IMG/VR virus record: IMGVR_UViG_3300036859_000020
Coordinates: 1 to 26,642 of that record
Reading direction: 5' to 3' (one strand)
DNA: 26,642 nt
Source of the DNA: a virus
Position numbers and translations under genes: made by a program. Within the stretch, counting starts at the first letter, position 1; the number at the start of each line of letters is the position of its first letter. Positions 7,497 to 14,750 of the stretch are shown here, in pieces. The notes under the pieces were generated by a model. The model was not told the origin of the DNA. It did not search any database and was given only the letters and a program-made list of their open reading frames with translations.

Positions 7497-9437
7497 TTGA
7501 CTGACATCATCGCCGCTCTCCCGATGGCCATATCGGACTTCGGAGACGAGAGCGGGGGAAGCTACAGCCTCACCGACAACAAGTTCGACTACGCTCTCGG
7601 CGGCATCCCGTTCCTCTCGGCGACGAGGGATCAGTGGCCGTACACCGAAGGCATGGCCGAGATCCGCAAGCAGCAGTTCGACTCGTTCGCCGAGCCTGGC
7701 GAGCAGTCGCTGTACGGCTGGTGGCTCCGGTCTCAGTCGACGTTCAACGCAGGCGCAGGCCTGCTCTACCAGGATCCGGACAACGACAACCAGTTCAACT
7801 ACCGGTTCGCCGACTCGCTCGGCATAGACCCGTGGACGTCCGGTGAGATCAGCCTGCTCAGGCAGATGAACGTCCACCTGACCCCGCTGGTGAGTACCGC
7901 TAACTACGTCACCGGATACATCCAGACCGACGGCGACGACGCTGCCTACCTGGTTGATGGCGGCAACCTGTGGAACATCACTTCCGGCGGCAGCGCTGGC
8001 ATCTCGTTCGGCTCGGTCGGTTCGGCTATGGGGATAGCTGACGCAGGCCCTAGAGGCCTGGTCAGCATGACTGACGGACTGTGGAGCACCGTTGACGGCG
8101 CCGCCGCCGTGCAGATGTACACCTACCCGTCTACGCCTACGCTGTCGGCTCCTGTCGAATACGTCAAGAATCGTATCGCGGTTGGGGTTGACAGCATACT
8201 CTATCTCGCGGTCATCCGGACCGCAGCAGCTGCGGCTATCGACACCAACAACGTGTACAAGTTCGACCTGACCAACGATCCTAACTGGCGGTGGACGTCG
8301 TTCGCCGAGGGGCCTAACGCGATCTACGCGGCAGGCGCCAACACCACCCAGTCATACATCTACAAGATCGTACCGAACATCGACTCTGGTGGGGTCGAAA
8401 CGTACACCCCTGCGGTGACTGCGACGATGCCTACCGGCGAGCTGATCAATTCGATCTACGGTTACGTCGGTTCGTTCATCGGGATCGCCACCAACCGTGG
8501 CTTCAGGGTCGGTGAGATCGACGGTAACGGCGACATCTCGTATGGCCCACTACTGTTCCAGCCTACCGGCGGATGCTCCGGCATCGTGGGCTACGACAGG
8601 TTCCTGTACGTTGGGTCCACCAACGCCCATGACAGCCAGTCTGGCGTCTTCCGAGTCGACCTGGGTAACATTATCCAGGAGCAGACAACTCGGACCGTTA
8701 GATACGCGTACAGCCGGGACGCTTATGCGTCCGGCAAGACCGCAGCTATCAAGTCTGTCGCGATGCTTGGAGGGTCTAACCGCCTGATCTTCCCGGTTCA
8801 GCAGGACGCGTTGATGCTTCAGTCGGCCAGCACTCTCGTGCCGGACGGGTACCTGAAGACCGGCCGGATCAGGTTCAACACCGAAGAGCCTAAGCTGTAC
8901 AAGTTTGTGTCTCTCCGTACCCCCGCCACGCTGGCGGGGAACGTGCAGCTGTCGCTCATCTCAGAGCAGGGCAGCGAGATCCCTTACGTCACCTACGGTC
9001 CTGGGTTCAGCCCGAACGTGGGTGACGTGGCCACGCCCACCCCCGCTGGTAGACAGAACTGGATCATCCTCAAGTTCACTCTCGGTAGAGGTGCGGACAC
9101 CGCTCAAGGTGGTGTCCTGAACGGCTGGCAAGTCAAGGCTCTGCCTGGATCTATCCGGCAAAGGTTGATCAACCATACGTTCTTGCTGTTCGATGAAGAG
9201 ATGGACAAGGCCGGTCAGCGTGTCGGCACCGACGGCTACGCTCGCGAGCGGTTCGAAGACTTCAAGGGGCTAGCCCGCGAGGGCGATGTCGTGGCGTTCC
9301 AAGAGTTGATAGAGAACATCTCGACGCTGGTGATCATCGACGATTGGAAGTACACACAGCTAGCCCCTCCGGGGAGCAACGCTGCAACGCTCGGGGGTTA
9401 TCTAACTGTCGTTCTGCGCACAGTCGCAGAGAGCTAA
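7497..9437 (+). CDS. Large tail protein, possible nozzle/propeller
   Basis: At 646 residues this is the largest protein in the window. It starts at TTG 7497 with a perfect AGGAGG six bases upstream. It consists of many short beta strands with recurrent small-residue turns (YLVDGGNLWNI, GLVSMTDGLWSTV, DRFLYVGS), suggesting a beta-propeller-like body. A more helical C-terminal part carries IRQRLINHTFLLFDEEMDK. In short-tailed phages the gene after the adaptor often encodes the tail nozzle; the position and the propeller-like pattern are compatible, but this is not proved. A minor tail or baseplate protein is the alternative. Confidence 0.6.
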   Translation: MTDIIAALPMAISDFGDESGGSYSLTDNKFDYALGGIPFLSATRDQWPYTEGMAEIRKQQFDSFAEPGEQSLYGWWLRSQSTFNAGAGLLYQDPDNDNQFNYRFADSLGIDPWTSGEISLLRQMNVHLTPLVSTANYVTGYIQTDGDDAAYLVDGGNLWNITSGGSAGISFGSVGSAMGIADAGPRGLVSMTDGLWSTVDGAAAVQMYTYPSTPTLSAPVEYVKNRIAVGVDSILYLAVIRTAAAAAIDTNNVYKFDLTNDPNWRWTSFAEGPNAIYAAGANTTQSYIYKIVPNIDSGGVETYTPAVTATMPTGELINSIYGYVGSFIGIATNRGFRVGEIDGNGDISYGPLLFQPTGGCSGIVGYDRFLYVGSTNAHDSQSGVFRVDLGNIIQEQTTRTVRYAYSRDAYASGKTAAIKSVAMLGGSNRLIFPVQQDALMLQSASTLVPDGYLKTGRIRFNTEEPKLYKFVSLRTPATLAGNVQLSLISEQGSEIPYVTYGPGFSPNVGDVATPTPAGRQNWIILKFTLGRGADTAQGGVLNGWQVKALPGSIRQRLINHTFLLFDEEMDKAGQRVGTDGYARERFEDFKGLAREGDVVAFQELIENISTLVIIDDWKYTQLAPPGSNAATLGGYLTVVLRTVAES

Positions 9438-9455
9438 CACACACAGGGGTGGGGA

Positions 9456-9767
9456 ATGGACGCCAGTAACGTCTACACTATCGTGGCCGCAGTCGCCGGT
9501 ATCTTCGGGGGCTTCGTCGGAGGGCGACGGCTCGGTCAGTCAACAGCTGTGGGGACAGCTGTTGATGTAGTTGAACTCCTTCAGGTGCAGGTTGCACTGC
9601 TTACCGAGGAGAACGGCAAGAAGGACACTGTCATAGCGGACCTCCGTGCTAGAGTAGAAGTGCTCGAAGGTCTAGTTACTCAGCGAGCTGAAGTGGCTGA
9701 GGTGCACGAGGAGGTGCGCAGTGTCCGAGTCGTCATCGACAGAATCGCGCAACGGGTTGGGGCATGA
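9456..9767 (+). CDS. Membrane-anchored coiled-coil protein (lysis-region)
   Basis: A 103-residue protein. Residues about 6-24 (YTIVAAVAGIFGGFVGG) form one membrane helix with closely spaced Gly, followed by a basic stop-transfer RR and a long hydrophilic heptad region (about 38-100) predicted as coiled coil. It stands at the start of the lysis module, behind GGGGTGGGGA. A holin-accessory or spanin-like role is possible because of topology and position. No catalytic residues are seen. Confidence 0.6.
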   Translation: MDASNVYTIVAAVAGIFGGFVGGRRLGQSTAVGTAVDVVELLQVQVALLTEENGKKDTVIADLRARVEVLEGLVTQRAEVAEVHEEVRSVRVVIDRIAQRVGA

Positions 9768-9768
9768 T

Positions 9769-10017
9769 GTGAGCGACAGTGTTCCAGCGTGGTACAAGCC
9801 GCAGCCCGCAAGTCCGTGGACCGTGTACGGTCCCGGCGCGATCAAGGATATCCAGCGCACGCTTAGCGCGCCAGAGACTGGACAGATGGATCCCGGCACG
9901 GTGACCCACATCAAAGGGTTGCAGCATCTGTTCGGTCTGCGAGCTACCGGGATCATCGACGAACAGACAGCCATCCAGATCCAGAGGTTGCGAGACCGCT
10001 ATGCCATTCAAGAGTGA
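9769..10017 (+). CDS. Small peptidoglycan-binding-like protein
   Basis: An 82-residue protein. The C-terminal part (about 36-80: TVTHIKGLQHLFGLRATGII, then DEQTAIQIQRLRDRY) follows the helix-turn-helix pattern of PG_binding_1 domains found in endolysins and spore-cortex proteins. I chose GTG 9769, just after the preceding stop, over GTG 9721, which would add 16 residues and a 47-base overlap. There is no catalytic domain, so if it acts in lysis it would target or regulate rather than cut. Confidence 0.55.
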   Translation: MSDSVPAWYKPQPASPWTVYGPGAIKDIQRTLSAPETGQMDPGTVTHIKGLQHLFGLRATGIIDEQTAIQIQRLRDRYAIQE

Positions 10018-10165
10018 GGCTCAGCGAGGCTTCTTGTACGCCAACAAGCCCGCTGTCGCCAAGAAGTTCAGCAAGGATTCCTCTACGTCCTCCCGGACCA
10101 AGAGGGGTAACGCGCTGCCCAGTAAGGTGGCGAAGCCTATCAAGGGGAGAGTGAAGAAGAAGTGA
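10001..10165 (+). CDS. Small basic protein
   Basis: A 54-residue protein starting at ATG 10001 inside the end of the previous gene. It is strongly basic, with MPFKSEAQRGFLYANKPAVA followed by a Lys/Arg/Ser-rich tail ending VKKKK-like (GRVKKK). The start is a motif shared by many small phage proteins. It overlaps the holin start by four bases. It may bind nucleic acid or be virion-associated; the function is unknown. Confidence 0.6.
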   Translation: MPFKSEAQRGFLYANKPAVAKKFSKDSSTSSRTKRGNALPSKVAKPIKGRVKKK

Positions 10166-10335
10166 GCGAGTCTACTAAGGATGTCATCGAGCGGACGGTC
10201 GCAACGTTCGGCGTTGCGTTCCTGTCTGTGTTCAGCTTTGCGGACCTGAGCACCCTCAAGGGTGCTGCGATCGCCGGTGGGGCTGCGGCCCTCACCCTGA
10301 TCAAGTCCAGCCTGGTCAACTTCCTGGCTAAGTAA
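10162..10335 (+). CDS. Holin (small, r1t-like)
   Basis: A 57-residue protein starting at GTG 10162, overlapping the preceding TGA. After a polar N-terminus (SESTKDVIER) come two hydrophobic helices, about 12-26 (VATFGVAFLSVFSFA) and 33-50 (AAIAGGAAALTLIKSSLV), separated by a DLSTLKG turn, and it ends in LAK. This two-helix pattern, size and position before a strong terminator fit r1t-type actinophage holins, which form inner-membrane pores that time lysis. Confidence 0.75.
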   Translation: MSESTKDVIERTVATFGVAFLSVFSFADLSTLKGAAIAGGAAALTLIKSSLVNFLAK

Positions 10336-10347
10336 GAAACGAAAGAA

Positions 10348-10376
10348 CCCCCAGCCTTCGGGCTGGGGGCTTTTTT
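10348..10376 (+). terminator. Rho-independent terminator of the late operon
   Basis: A perfect 9-bp stem CCCCCAGCC/GGCTGGGGG with a TTCG loop is followed by C and six T. On the opposite strand the same hairpin is followed by TTCTTTCGTTTCTT, so it may also stop - strand transcripts arriving from the replication block. Confidence 0.93.
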
Positions 10377-10413
10377 GCGTTAGTGGATCTCTATCTTTAA
10401 GCGGAGCCTGCCA

Positions 10414-10635
10414 TCAGGCAGGCGCTCCACCACGACTCTCCTCACGATACCCTTCCAGCACCTGCCGAATCTCCTCGACGAACAGTGCGTAGGCTTCCTG
10501 TTCGGTGTCGATCACGTCATCGTACACGTTAGCCCAGTCGCCATCGAACACGAAGAACATGTCCACCCCTGCTGGGATGCCGTCGCTCTCGACTTCAATC
10601 CGAAGCGAGCCGTGCGGCTTTATTGCGTCGCCCAC
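10414..10635 (-). CDS. Hypothetical acidic protein
   Basis: A 73-residue protein. I chose GTG 10635, two bases after the preceding stop and behind GAAGGG, over an ATG at 10689 that would overlap the previous gene by 53 bases. The sequence alternates beta strands (SLRIEVESD, VDMFFVFDGDWANVYDD) and a C-terminal helix (EQEAYALFVEEIRQVLEGY). It is the last gene of the replication block. No family is recognised. Confidence 0.6.
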   Translation of the reverse strand: MGDAIKPHGSLRIEVESDGIPAGVDMFFVFDGDWANVYDDVIDTEQEAYALFVEEIRQVLEGYREESRGGAPA

Positions 10636-10636
10636 G

Positions 10637-10777
10637 TCAGCCCTTCGGGTGGCTCGGGCTCGGCGGAGTGCGAGTGGGAAGCTCGTCATCGTCCGGCGAG
10701 AAGTAAGGGGGATACGGTCCGGGCAGAGGGGGTCTCGGCTCGGCTGGCTTGGGTTGCTTCGGCTTCGACTTACTCAT
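10637..10777 (-). CDS. Proline-rich 46-residue protein
   Basis: ATG 10777 overlaps the stop of thyX (TGATG) and follows AGGAGAAG. Fifteen of the 46 residues are proline (PKQPKPAEPRPPLPGPYPPY), with a DDDE acidic patch, so it should be an extended, unstructured peptide. The coupling to thyX and the well-placed Shine-Dalgarno site support expression. The function is unknown. Confidence 0.55.
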   Translation of the reverse strand: MSKSKPKQPKPAEPRPPLPGPYPPYFSPDDDELPTRTPPSPSHPKG

Positions 10778-11505
10778 CACTTCTCCTGGTACTCGATGTC
10801 GGCGAACACGTCCGGGTACTCCTGCTTCAGGATGTCGAACACCCCCCAAGCGAAGAGCTGCATCTCTGCATCGGCGTGAGAACTCAGTCGCTTCTTGAGG
10901 ACGTCACGCCAGGCTCGCAGGTTGCCGGTGACCACAAGCTTAGTCTCGGTGGCGTTGGGCAGGGAGGCCCTAGCGGCCTCCCGGGACTGCTTCTTGTTCA
11001 GCCCGGCGTCCTTCAACACCTGGCTGTTGTGTTCGTACTTCCCTACGTACTCGACAGGCATCGGGATGACCTCATCCCATCCTTCGAGCTTCCGATAGGC
11101 GGGGGGAATGACGTACCGCGCATCCTCCATGTTAACGTACCGCTGAGACAGCTCGGAGAAGCTGAGGTGACGGTGCCGGATCAGCTCATGGGACAGCGAG
11201 CGGCTCACGCCTTCGACGTAGAACGTCACCGAGGCGTGCTCAAGCACGCTCTCGTGACCGAGGCTGACGATGTTGCGGATGTAGCCAGAGTTCGACTCGG
11301 TGACAGGGTTGGGCAGGTCGAACGACTCGTAGCACAGTCGACCAGCGAACTCGATCAGCTGCTGACCACCATCCTCCGAGGCCTCCATCGGGTCCCAGGT
11401 GTCATCCTGCACCCGGGCCTCGAACTCAGACCCAGCAGCCTTGCCGGGCATGCCGTCCAAGTCGAACAGGACTGCCTCAGTCTTGCCGATAAGCTTGATC
11501 TTCAC
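10777..11505 (-). CDS. thyX: Flavin-dependent thymidylate synthase ThyX
   Basis: This enzyme makes dTMP from dUMP using methylene-tetrahydrofolate and reduced FAD. The 242-residue length is normal for the family. The ThyX signature R-H-R-x7-S is complete: R110, H111, R112 and S120 within RHRHLSFSELS, preceded by the conserved SVLEHASVTFYVEGVSR block. It starts at GTG 11505 behind GGAGGA and overlaps the upstream stop. With the dCMP deaminase at 11956-12423 it would feed phage dTTP synthesis (dCMP to dUMP to dTMP). Confidence 0.95.
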   Translation of the reverse strand: MKIKLIGKTEAVLFDLDGMPGKAAGSEFEARVQDDTWDPMEASEDGGQQLIEFAGRLCYESFDLPNPVTESNSGYIRNIVSLGHESVLEHASVTFYVEGVSRSLSHELIRHRHLSFSELSQRYVNMEDARYVIPPAYRKLEGWDEVIPMPVEYVGKYEHNSQVLKDAGLNKKQSREAARASLPNATETKLVVTGNLRAWRDVLKKRLSSHADAEMQLFAWGVFDILKQEYPDVFADIEYQEK

Positions 11506-11795
11506 TTGCGATCCTCCACGGAGAGAGCGTAGGCGTACAGGATGATCGCGTAGCCAGCGAGATCCTTGTAGGTATCGAGCCGGGATTCGTTCATCGGGTC
11601 ATCGGGCAGGCCCTGAAGCCTGCCCAGCTTGATGCCGATCTGTGTGAGCATCACAGCGTCAGCGCTCATCCCCCCGCCCACTACGTCGGCGGCGTAGGAG
11701 AAGTTACTGAACTCTCCGTTGATCTTATAGTCAGCGTTCTTCTTGGCCAGCGTATCCGCCAGGTCAGCCAACGCCTTCTCTGTGTAGCTAGCCAT
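11502..11795 (-). CDS. DUF6378-like small protein
   Basis: A 97-residue helical protein. It contains DYKINGEFSNFSYAADVVGG and VMLTQIGIKLGRLQGLPDD, then LDTYKDLAGYAIILYAYAL, a conserved phage pattern I associate with DUF6378; that name is from memory. I prefer ATG 11795 (seven bases after GGAGG) to GTG 11798. It lies between thyX and the deaminase and is coupled to both neighbours. The location suggests a nucleotide-related role, but no catalytic site is evident. Confidence 0.7.
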   Translation of the reverse strand: MASYTEKALADLADTLAKKNADYKINGEFSNFSYAADVVGGGMSADAVMLTQIGIKLGRLQGLPDDPMNESRLDTYKDLAGYAIILYAYALSVEDRK

Positions 11796-11956
11796 CACCA
11801 GTCCTCCCTCTCGCCATAGCCGTAGTAGTAGCCATCCCAGTTGTCGACACCTGCGGCCCGCAGGTTCGCGAGGAACTCCGAGTCTTCCTTGAGGGACTCG
11901 TACTCATCCTTGGTGATGCTCACATAGCCGTCGTCGTCGAAATCGTCTCGCGCCAT
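11795..11956 (-). CDS. Small acidic hypothetical protein
   Basis: A 53-residue protein with N-terminus MARDDFDDDGYVSITKDEYE and a Tyr/Gly-rich end (GYYYGYGEREDW). ATG 11956 overlaps the deaminase stop and its own TGA overlaps the next start, so it is part of a continuous chain of coupled genes. It is predicted helical in the middle. I do not recognise it. Confidence 0.6.
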   Translation of the reverse strand: MARDDFDDDGYVSITKDEYESLKEDSEFLANLRAAGVDNWDGYYYGYGEREDW

Positions 11957-12423
11957 CACTCCTCCCCGACGCTGCTAGGGTGCGGAGCGTCGTGCTCCTG
12001 CGGCTCTTCGGTTGTCTGCTGGTCCTCGCCTCGCTCGTGACCCACAATCACGACCCTTCCGATCTTGGCATGCTCAATGAGGTTTGAGCACTGCTGGCAG
12101 GGCTGGGCAGTGACGTACAGTACAGCTCCTTCACACTCCGCCAAGCCTGCCTGAAGAATGGCGTTATGCTCTGCGTGAATGGCGAAACAGGGGAACTGAT
12201 TGTAATCGGCACCTGCCGGTACGTCTTGGTAACTGAGCTGCCCCCTGGGGCAACCACCGTTACTACAGTGTAGCTTTCCACTCGCCACTCCGTTGAACCC
12301 ATTGCCGATCACCTTTCTGTCTTGGACGACAACGGCCCCCACCCGACGGCGGGAGCACGTTGACATCGTAGACCACAGCTGAGCTAGCTCCAAGAAGAAG
12401 CCATCCCAGGTGGGGCGACTCAC
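11956..12423 (-). CDS. Deoxycytidylate (dCMP) deaminase
   Basis: A 155-residue zinc-dependent deaminase converting dCMP to dUMP. The catalytic H-A-E motif (H83, E85) lies in CFAIHAEHNAIL and the zinc-binding P-C-x2-C (C109, C112) in TAQPCQQCSN. Cys 53 and 58 in the preceding insertion (LHCSNGGCPRG) may form the second zinc site seen in phage dCMP deaminases. It starts at GTG 12423. The acidic C-terminal tail (about 132-155) is probably disordered. It works upstream of ThyX. Confidence 0.92.
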   Translation of the reverse strand: MSRPTWDGFFLELAQLWSTMSTCSRRRVGAVVVQDRKVIGNGFNGVASGKLHCSNGGCPRGQLSYQDVPAGADYNQFPCFAIHAEHNAILQAGLAECEGAVLYVTAQPCQQCSNLIEHAKIGRVVIVGHERGEDQQTTEEPQEHDAPHPSSVGEE

Positions 12424-12698
12424 TCCGGATACTCCCTATTGATCAGGTACCTCAGCGGCTTGGGCATGTCGCCGGACGGATAGCCTATCACGATGATACC
12501 AGCACCAGCCTGGGACTTACTCCAGCCAGGCTCGTACTCCTTGGTGTCGACGTTGTACTTCAGCTCCTCGTGAACAATCCACGGGTCGCCATTCTTGTCG
12601 AACCTGTACACCCGGCCGACCCTGAGTCGGCCGGTGGTTCCGGCCGCACTGACGATCACGTCGCCGATGTCGACCGGAACCCCGAACTTATCCTTCAC
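12420..12698 (-). CDS. Hypothetical protein, small beta-barrel-like
   Basis: A 92-residue protein from GTG 12698. Segments GVPVDIGDVIVSAAG, TGRLRVGRVYRF and AGIIVIGYPSGDMP suggest a KOW/SH3-like beta-barrel. It carries a conspicuous intragenic hairpin at 12612-12634. It overlaps both neighbours by four bases. The function is unknown. Confidence 0.6.
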   Translation of the reverse strand: MKDKFGVPVDIGDVIVSAAGTTGRLRVGRVYRFDKNGDPWIVHEELKYNVDTKEYEPGWSKSQAGAGIIVIGYPSGDMPKPLRYLINREYPE

Positions 12699-12862
12699 TT
12701 GTTGAAGTTCTCCTTGGAGTACGGGTTGTCGTCCTTGGCCTTCGACTTGTTCAGCTCGTCGTAGTCGTCGAAGTTCTTCGCCTTCGAGTCTCCGTCACGC
12801 TGCGGAGGCCAGACCAGGCGGCTCGACTGCTCGTTTGCAGGCTTACCACTGTGCTTACCCAT
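12695..12862 (-). CDS. Small hydrophilic protein
   Basis: A 55-residue, highly charged protein (GKHSGKPANEQSSRLVWPPQ, then a Lys/Asp-rich region) from ATG 12862 behind AAGGGGAACTG. Coupled starts on both sides support translation. There is no hydrophobic core, so it is probably disordered or a small interaction peptide. Confidence 0.55.
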   Translation of the reverse strand: MGKHSGKPANEQSSRLVWPPQRDGDSKAKNFDDYDELNKSKAKDDNPYSKENFNK

Positions 12863-13098
12863 CAGTTCCCCTTAGTCAGTTCCTGGATGTAGTACTCTTC
12901 GTAGTTCAGGAATTCATCATGGTCCCGCAGGCTGATCGAGGTGTCAGTCTCGCCGAGGTCCACGTGGTACGACTCTGCGATCAACCGCAGCGCATCCCAG
13001 GCGCTACCCTCGTGATCGAAGTACTTAGAGTCGACGACTTCAGAGGACCCGTCCCCGGTGACATCGGTCCACTCGTTGATGATGACGAAGACGCTCAC
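12862..13098 (-). CDS. Hypothetical protein
   Basis: A 78-residue protein from GTG 13098. It opens with the beta strand MSVFVIINEWTDVTGDGSSE and continues with the helix SAWDALRLIAESYHVDL and an acidic end, an alpha/beta pattern of small phage proteins. It is coupled to both neighbours. No family is recognised. Confidence 0.6.
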   Translation of the reverse strand: MSVFVIINEWTDVTGDGSSEVVDSKYFDHEGSAWDALRLIAESYHVDLGETDTSISLRDHDEFLNYEEYYIQELTKGN

Positions 13099-13235
13099 TT
13101 GTACTCCTGGATCTCGTAGGCACTGCGGGAGATGCTGCGAGCCACGACATCCTCAAGCAGCTCCACCAGGTACTCGAATTCCCCTTCGTCCCAGTCGTCG
13201 GGAATGTCGACCTCGATACCGATCGTGCGCTTCAC
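13095..13235 (-). CDS. Small acidic protein
   Basis: A 46-residue protein (KRTIGIEVDIPDDWDEGEFE at its start, then a helix). I chose GTG 13235, which overlaps the stop of the primase C-part; the same frame is open upstream, but there it runs antisense-like through the primase. It ends within the next gene start. The function is unknown. Confidence 0.55.
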   Translation of the reverse strand: MKRTIGIEVDIPDDWDEGEFEYLVELLEDVVARSISRSAYEIQEYK

Positions 13236-13780
13236 TTCTTGATCCTTCCGAGAAGGTATTCCTTGCCGTGCTTCACGTACATCGAGCCGGTGTCTTCCCC
13301 GTCCGGCATCCTCATACGCACAACCATCGTGTTGCTCTGGTCGACGTGCTCGGACATCGCTATCCACAGGTCCTTGCCTGCGTTGTCTCCGTCCTCAGCC
13401 AAGTATACACGACTGAAGTCCTCAAGAAGGTTTGCCCAGTGCTCCTTCCAGTTCTCTGCGCCCGGCACCGCAAGTGCCGGGACGCCCATCTGGTGCCAGA
13501 TCAGGGCGTCAAGCTCCCCTTCGGTGACGACGATCCAGTCTTCAGCCCAGGCCACAGACTGCACGCCGTACAGGTTAACGCCGCTACCCTTCTGGCGCCG
13601 GTACTTCGAGTGGTCCGGGATCTCCTTGCAGTTGTGGTCCTGGATGCACCGGAAGTTGAAGTTCACCGGACCAGCGTTGGTCAGGTACGGGATGGCCAGG
13701 TAGCCAGCCGCCGACTCGTGGCCGGGCAGCGGGTTACGAACTACGCCAAGTCCGCTTGAACGAGCGTGTTCCAGATCCAC
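13232..13780 (-). CDS. DNA primase, TOPRIM part (downstream frame)
   Basis: This is the catalytic half of a small primase that would make RNA primers at the fork. Counting from GTG 13780, E88 lies in VVTEGELDALIW and the metal-binding D-x-D (D130, D132) in YLAEDGDNAG, together a full TOPRIM signature. The frame stays open to 13885. The upstream part reads LTKERRRFLERAWEAYSPHL, then DDAAEWLAGRGVDLEHARSS, which is normal primase linker sequence, yet that stretch has no ATG, GTG or TTG. It must be reached by a frameshift from the zinc-finger frame, or the assembly lacks or gains a base. Confidence 0.85.
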   Translation of the reverse strand: MDLEHARSSGLGVVRNPLPGHESAAGYLAIPYLTNAGPVNFNFRCIQDHNCKEIPDHSKYRRQKGSGVNLYGVQSVAWAEDWIVVTEGELDALIWHQMGVPALAVPGAENWKEHWANLLEDFSRVYLAEDGDNAGKDLWIAMSEHVDQSNTMVVRMRMPDGEDTGSMYVKHGKEYLLGRIKK

Positions 13781-14138
13781 CCCGCGACCCGCCAGCCATT
13801 CGGCCGCGTCGTCCAGATGTGGACTGTACGCCTCCCACGCTCGCTCCAGAAATCTCCTGCGCTCTTTGGTTAGCTTCAGAGTAGGTCAACCCCTCGTGTT
13901 GCATCAGTACTTGGACGGCGTTGCCTTTGGGACAGTCGGCTGCGTGACAGTTGAAGACTTGTAGCTGTGCGTTGACGGACGCTGAGGCGTCCGAGTCCGG
14001 GTGGAACGGGCATCTGTAGGACTTCCATCCGTAGCCCTCAGCCACAGGCTGTCCACCGAATGACTCAAGGACGGGCCCGATGGGATAGAGCGGGAAGTCA
14101 GCTCGCCCACCAGAATCCTGCCCGCTTCGACGCCTCAC
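13734..14138 (-). CDS. DNA primase, CHC2 zinc-finger part (upstream frame)
   Basis: A 134-codon frame starting at GTG 14138 behind GAGGAG. C43, H46, C64 and C69 (CPFHPDSDASASVNAQ, then FNCHAADCPKGNA) form a CHC2-type zinc finger used for template recognition, followed by the usual helix VQVLMQHEGLTYSEANQRA. After about residue 95 the sequence turns into Gly/Arg/Ser-rich text unlike a primase, while the +1 frame carries the expected continuation. Together the two frames would give about 300 residues, a normal size for a compact phage primase. Confidence 0.82.
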   Translation of the reverse strand: MRRRSGQDSGGRADFPLYPIGPVLESFGGQPVAEGYGWKSYRCPFHPDSDASASVNAQLQVFNCHAADCPKGNAVQVLMQHEGLTYSEANQRAQEISGASVGGVQSTSGRRGRMAGGSRGGSGTRSFKRTWRSS

Positions 14139-14280
14139 GGTGCTTGCTCCTCAGGTCGCTGTAGAGTGCGATGTCGGTGCTGTCCCACCCCATCCCGCCA
14201 TCCTCGTAGTGTCGAAGCTGGTCGTCTACCTCTGCGAAGATGTCTTCGAGAACGCTCAGGTCGTCGTTACTCAGCTCCAC
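14098..14280 (-). CDS. Small acidic helical protein
   Basis: A 60-residue protein (ELSNDDLSVLEDIFAEVDDQ at the start) from GTG 14280, overlapping the upstream gene by 14 bases and the primase start by 41 bases. The predicted helices and acidic charge resemble small regulatory or DNA-mimic peptides, but nothing specific is recognised. Confidence 0.5.
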   Translation of the reverse strand: MELSNDDLSVLEDIFAEVDDQLRHYEDGGMGWDSTDIALYSDLRSKHREASKRAGFWWAS

Positions 14281-14578
14281 CTAGCAACTCCTTCAGCTTG
14301 GTTACGTCCATCACCTTCGACCAGTCGTCCAGGTTCACGCCGTACGGACGAAACTTGTCGCAGTTCGAGCACCGGATGCCCGACTCCCCACCTTCGAGCG
14401 TGACGTGATAGTCGGGTGCGTCGCAGCACGACGGCTTCCCTCCGGGGCTGTACTCTTGCGGCTTCCGGTCCGGGTGGACCGTGCGGGTTCCGTCGTCTAT
14501 CACGAACAGCGTAGTCCCCGGCGGCTTCCTGCGCACGCCGCATCGACACGTCGGGCCACCTGCGTTACTGATCGCCAT
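14267..14578 (-). CDS. Zinc-ribbon-like hypothetical protein
   Basis: A 103-residue protein from ATG 14578. Cys pairs CRC near residue 12, CC near 52 and CSNC near 70 suggest one or two zinc sites. The region between is Pro/Gly-rich (VRRKPPGTTLFVIDDGTRTV). It lies just upstream of the primase and may be a nucleic-acid-binding accessory; this is inferred only from the Cys pattern and context. Confidence 0.6.
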   Translation of the reverse strand: MAISNAGGPTCRCGVRRKPPGTTLFVIDDGTRTVHPDRKPQEYSPGGKPSCCDAPDYHVTLEGGESGIRCSNCDKFRPYGVNLDDWSKVMDVTKLKELLGGAE

Positions 14579-14750
14579 AAGCCCACCTCATCCCCGCGCA
14601 GTATACATCATGGATCATTGCCAGGATCTCAGGCTCAGCGAAGCCCGCGTCGAGCAACTTCAGCGCCACCTTGCATACATCTTCGGAGTTATCTCCGATC
14701 CAGTTTGCCACGCGAGCGGCGAACGCTCGCCGTGCATCTTCAGGCAGCAT
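14565..14750 (-). CDS. Small helical protein
   Basis: A 61-residue protein from ATG 14750 overlapping the end of the endonuclease gene. It is almost entirely helical (LPEDARRAFAARVANWIGD; CKVALKLLDAGFAEPEILA). The function is unknown. Confidence 0.55.
   Translation of the reverse strand: MLPEDARRAFAARVANWIGDNSEDVCKVALKLLDAGFAEPEILAMIHDVYCAGMRWAYGDQ

Noticed and set aside
10400-10430. Hairpin GCCTGCC/GGCAGGC at the end of the replication block as a terminator
   Set aside because: It has no T-run and contains the stop codon of the last gene. The bidirectional hairpin at 10348-10376 explains termination better.
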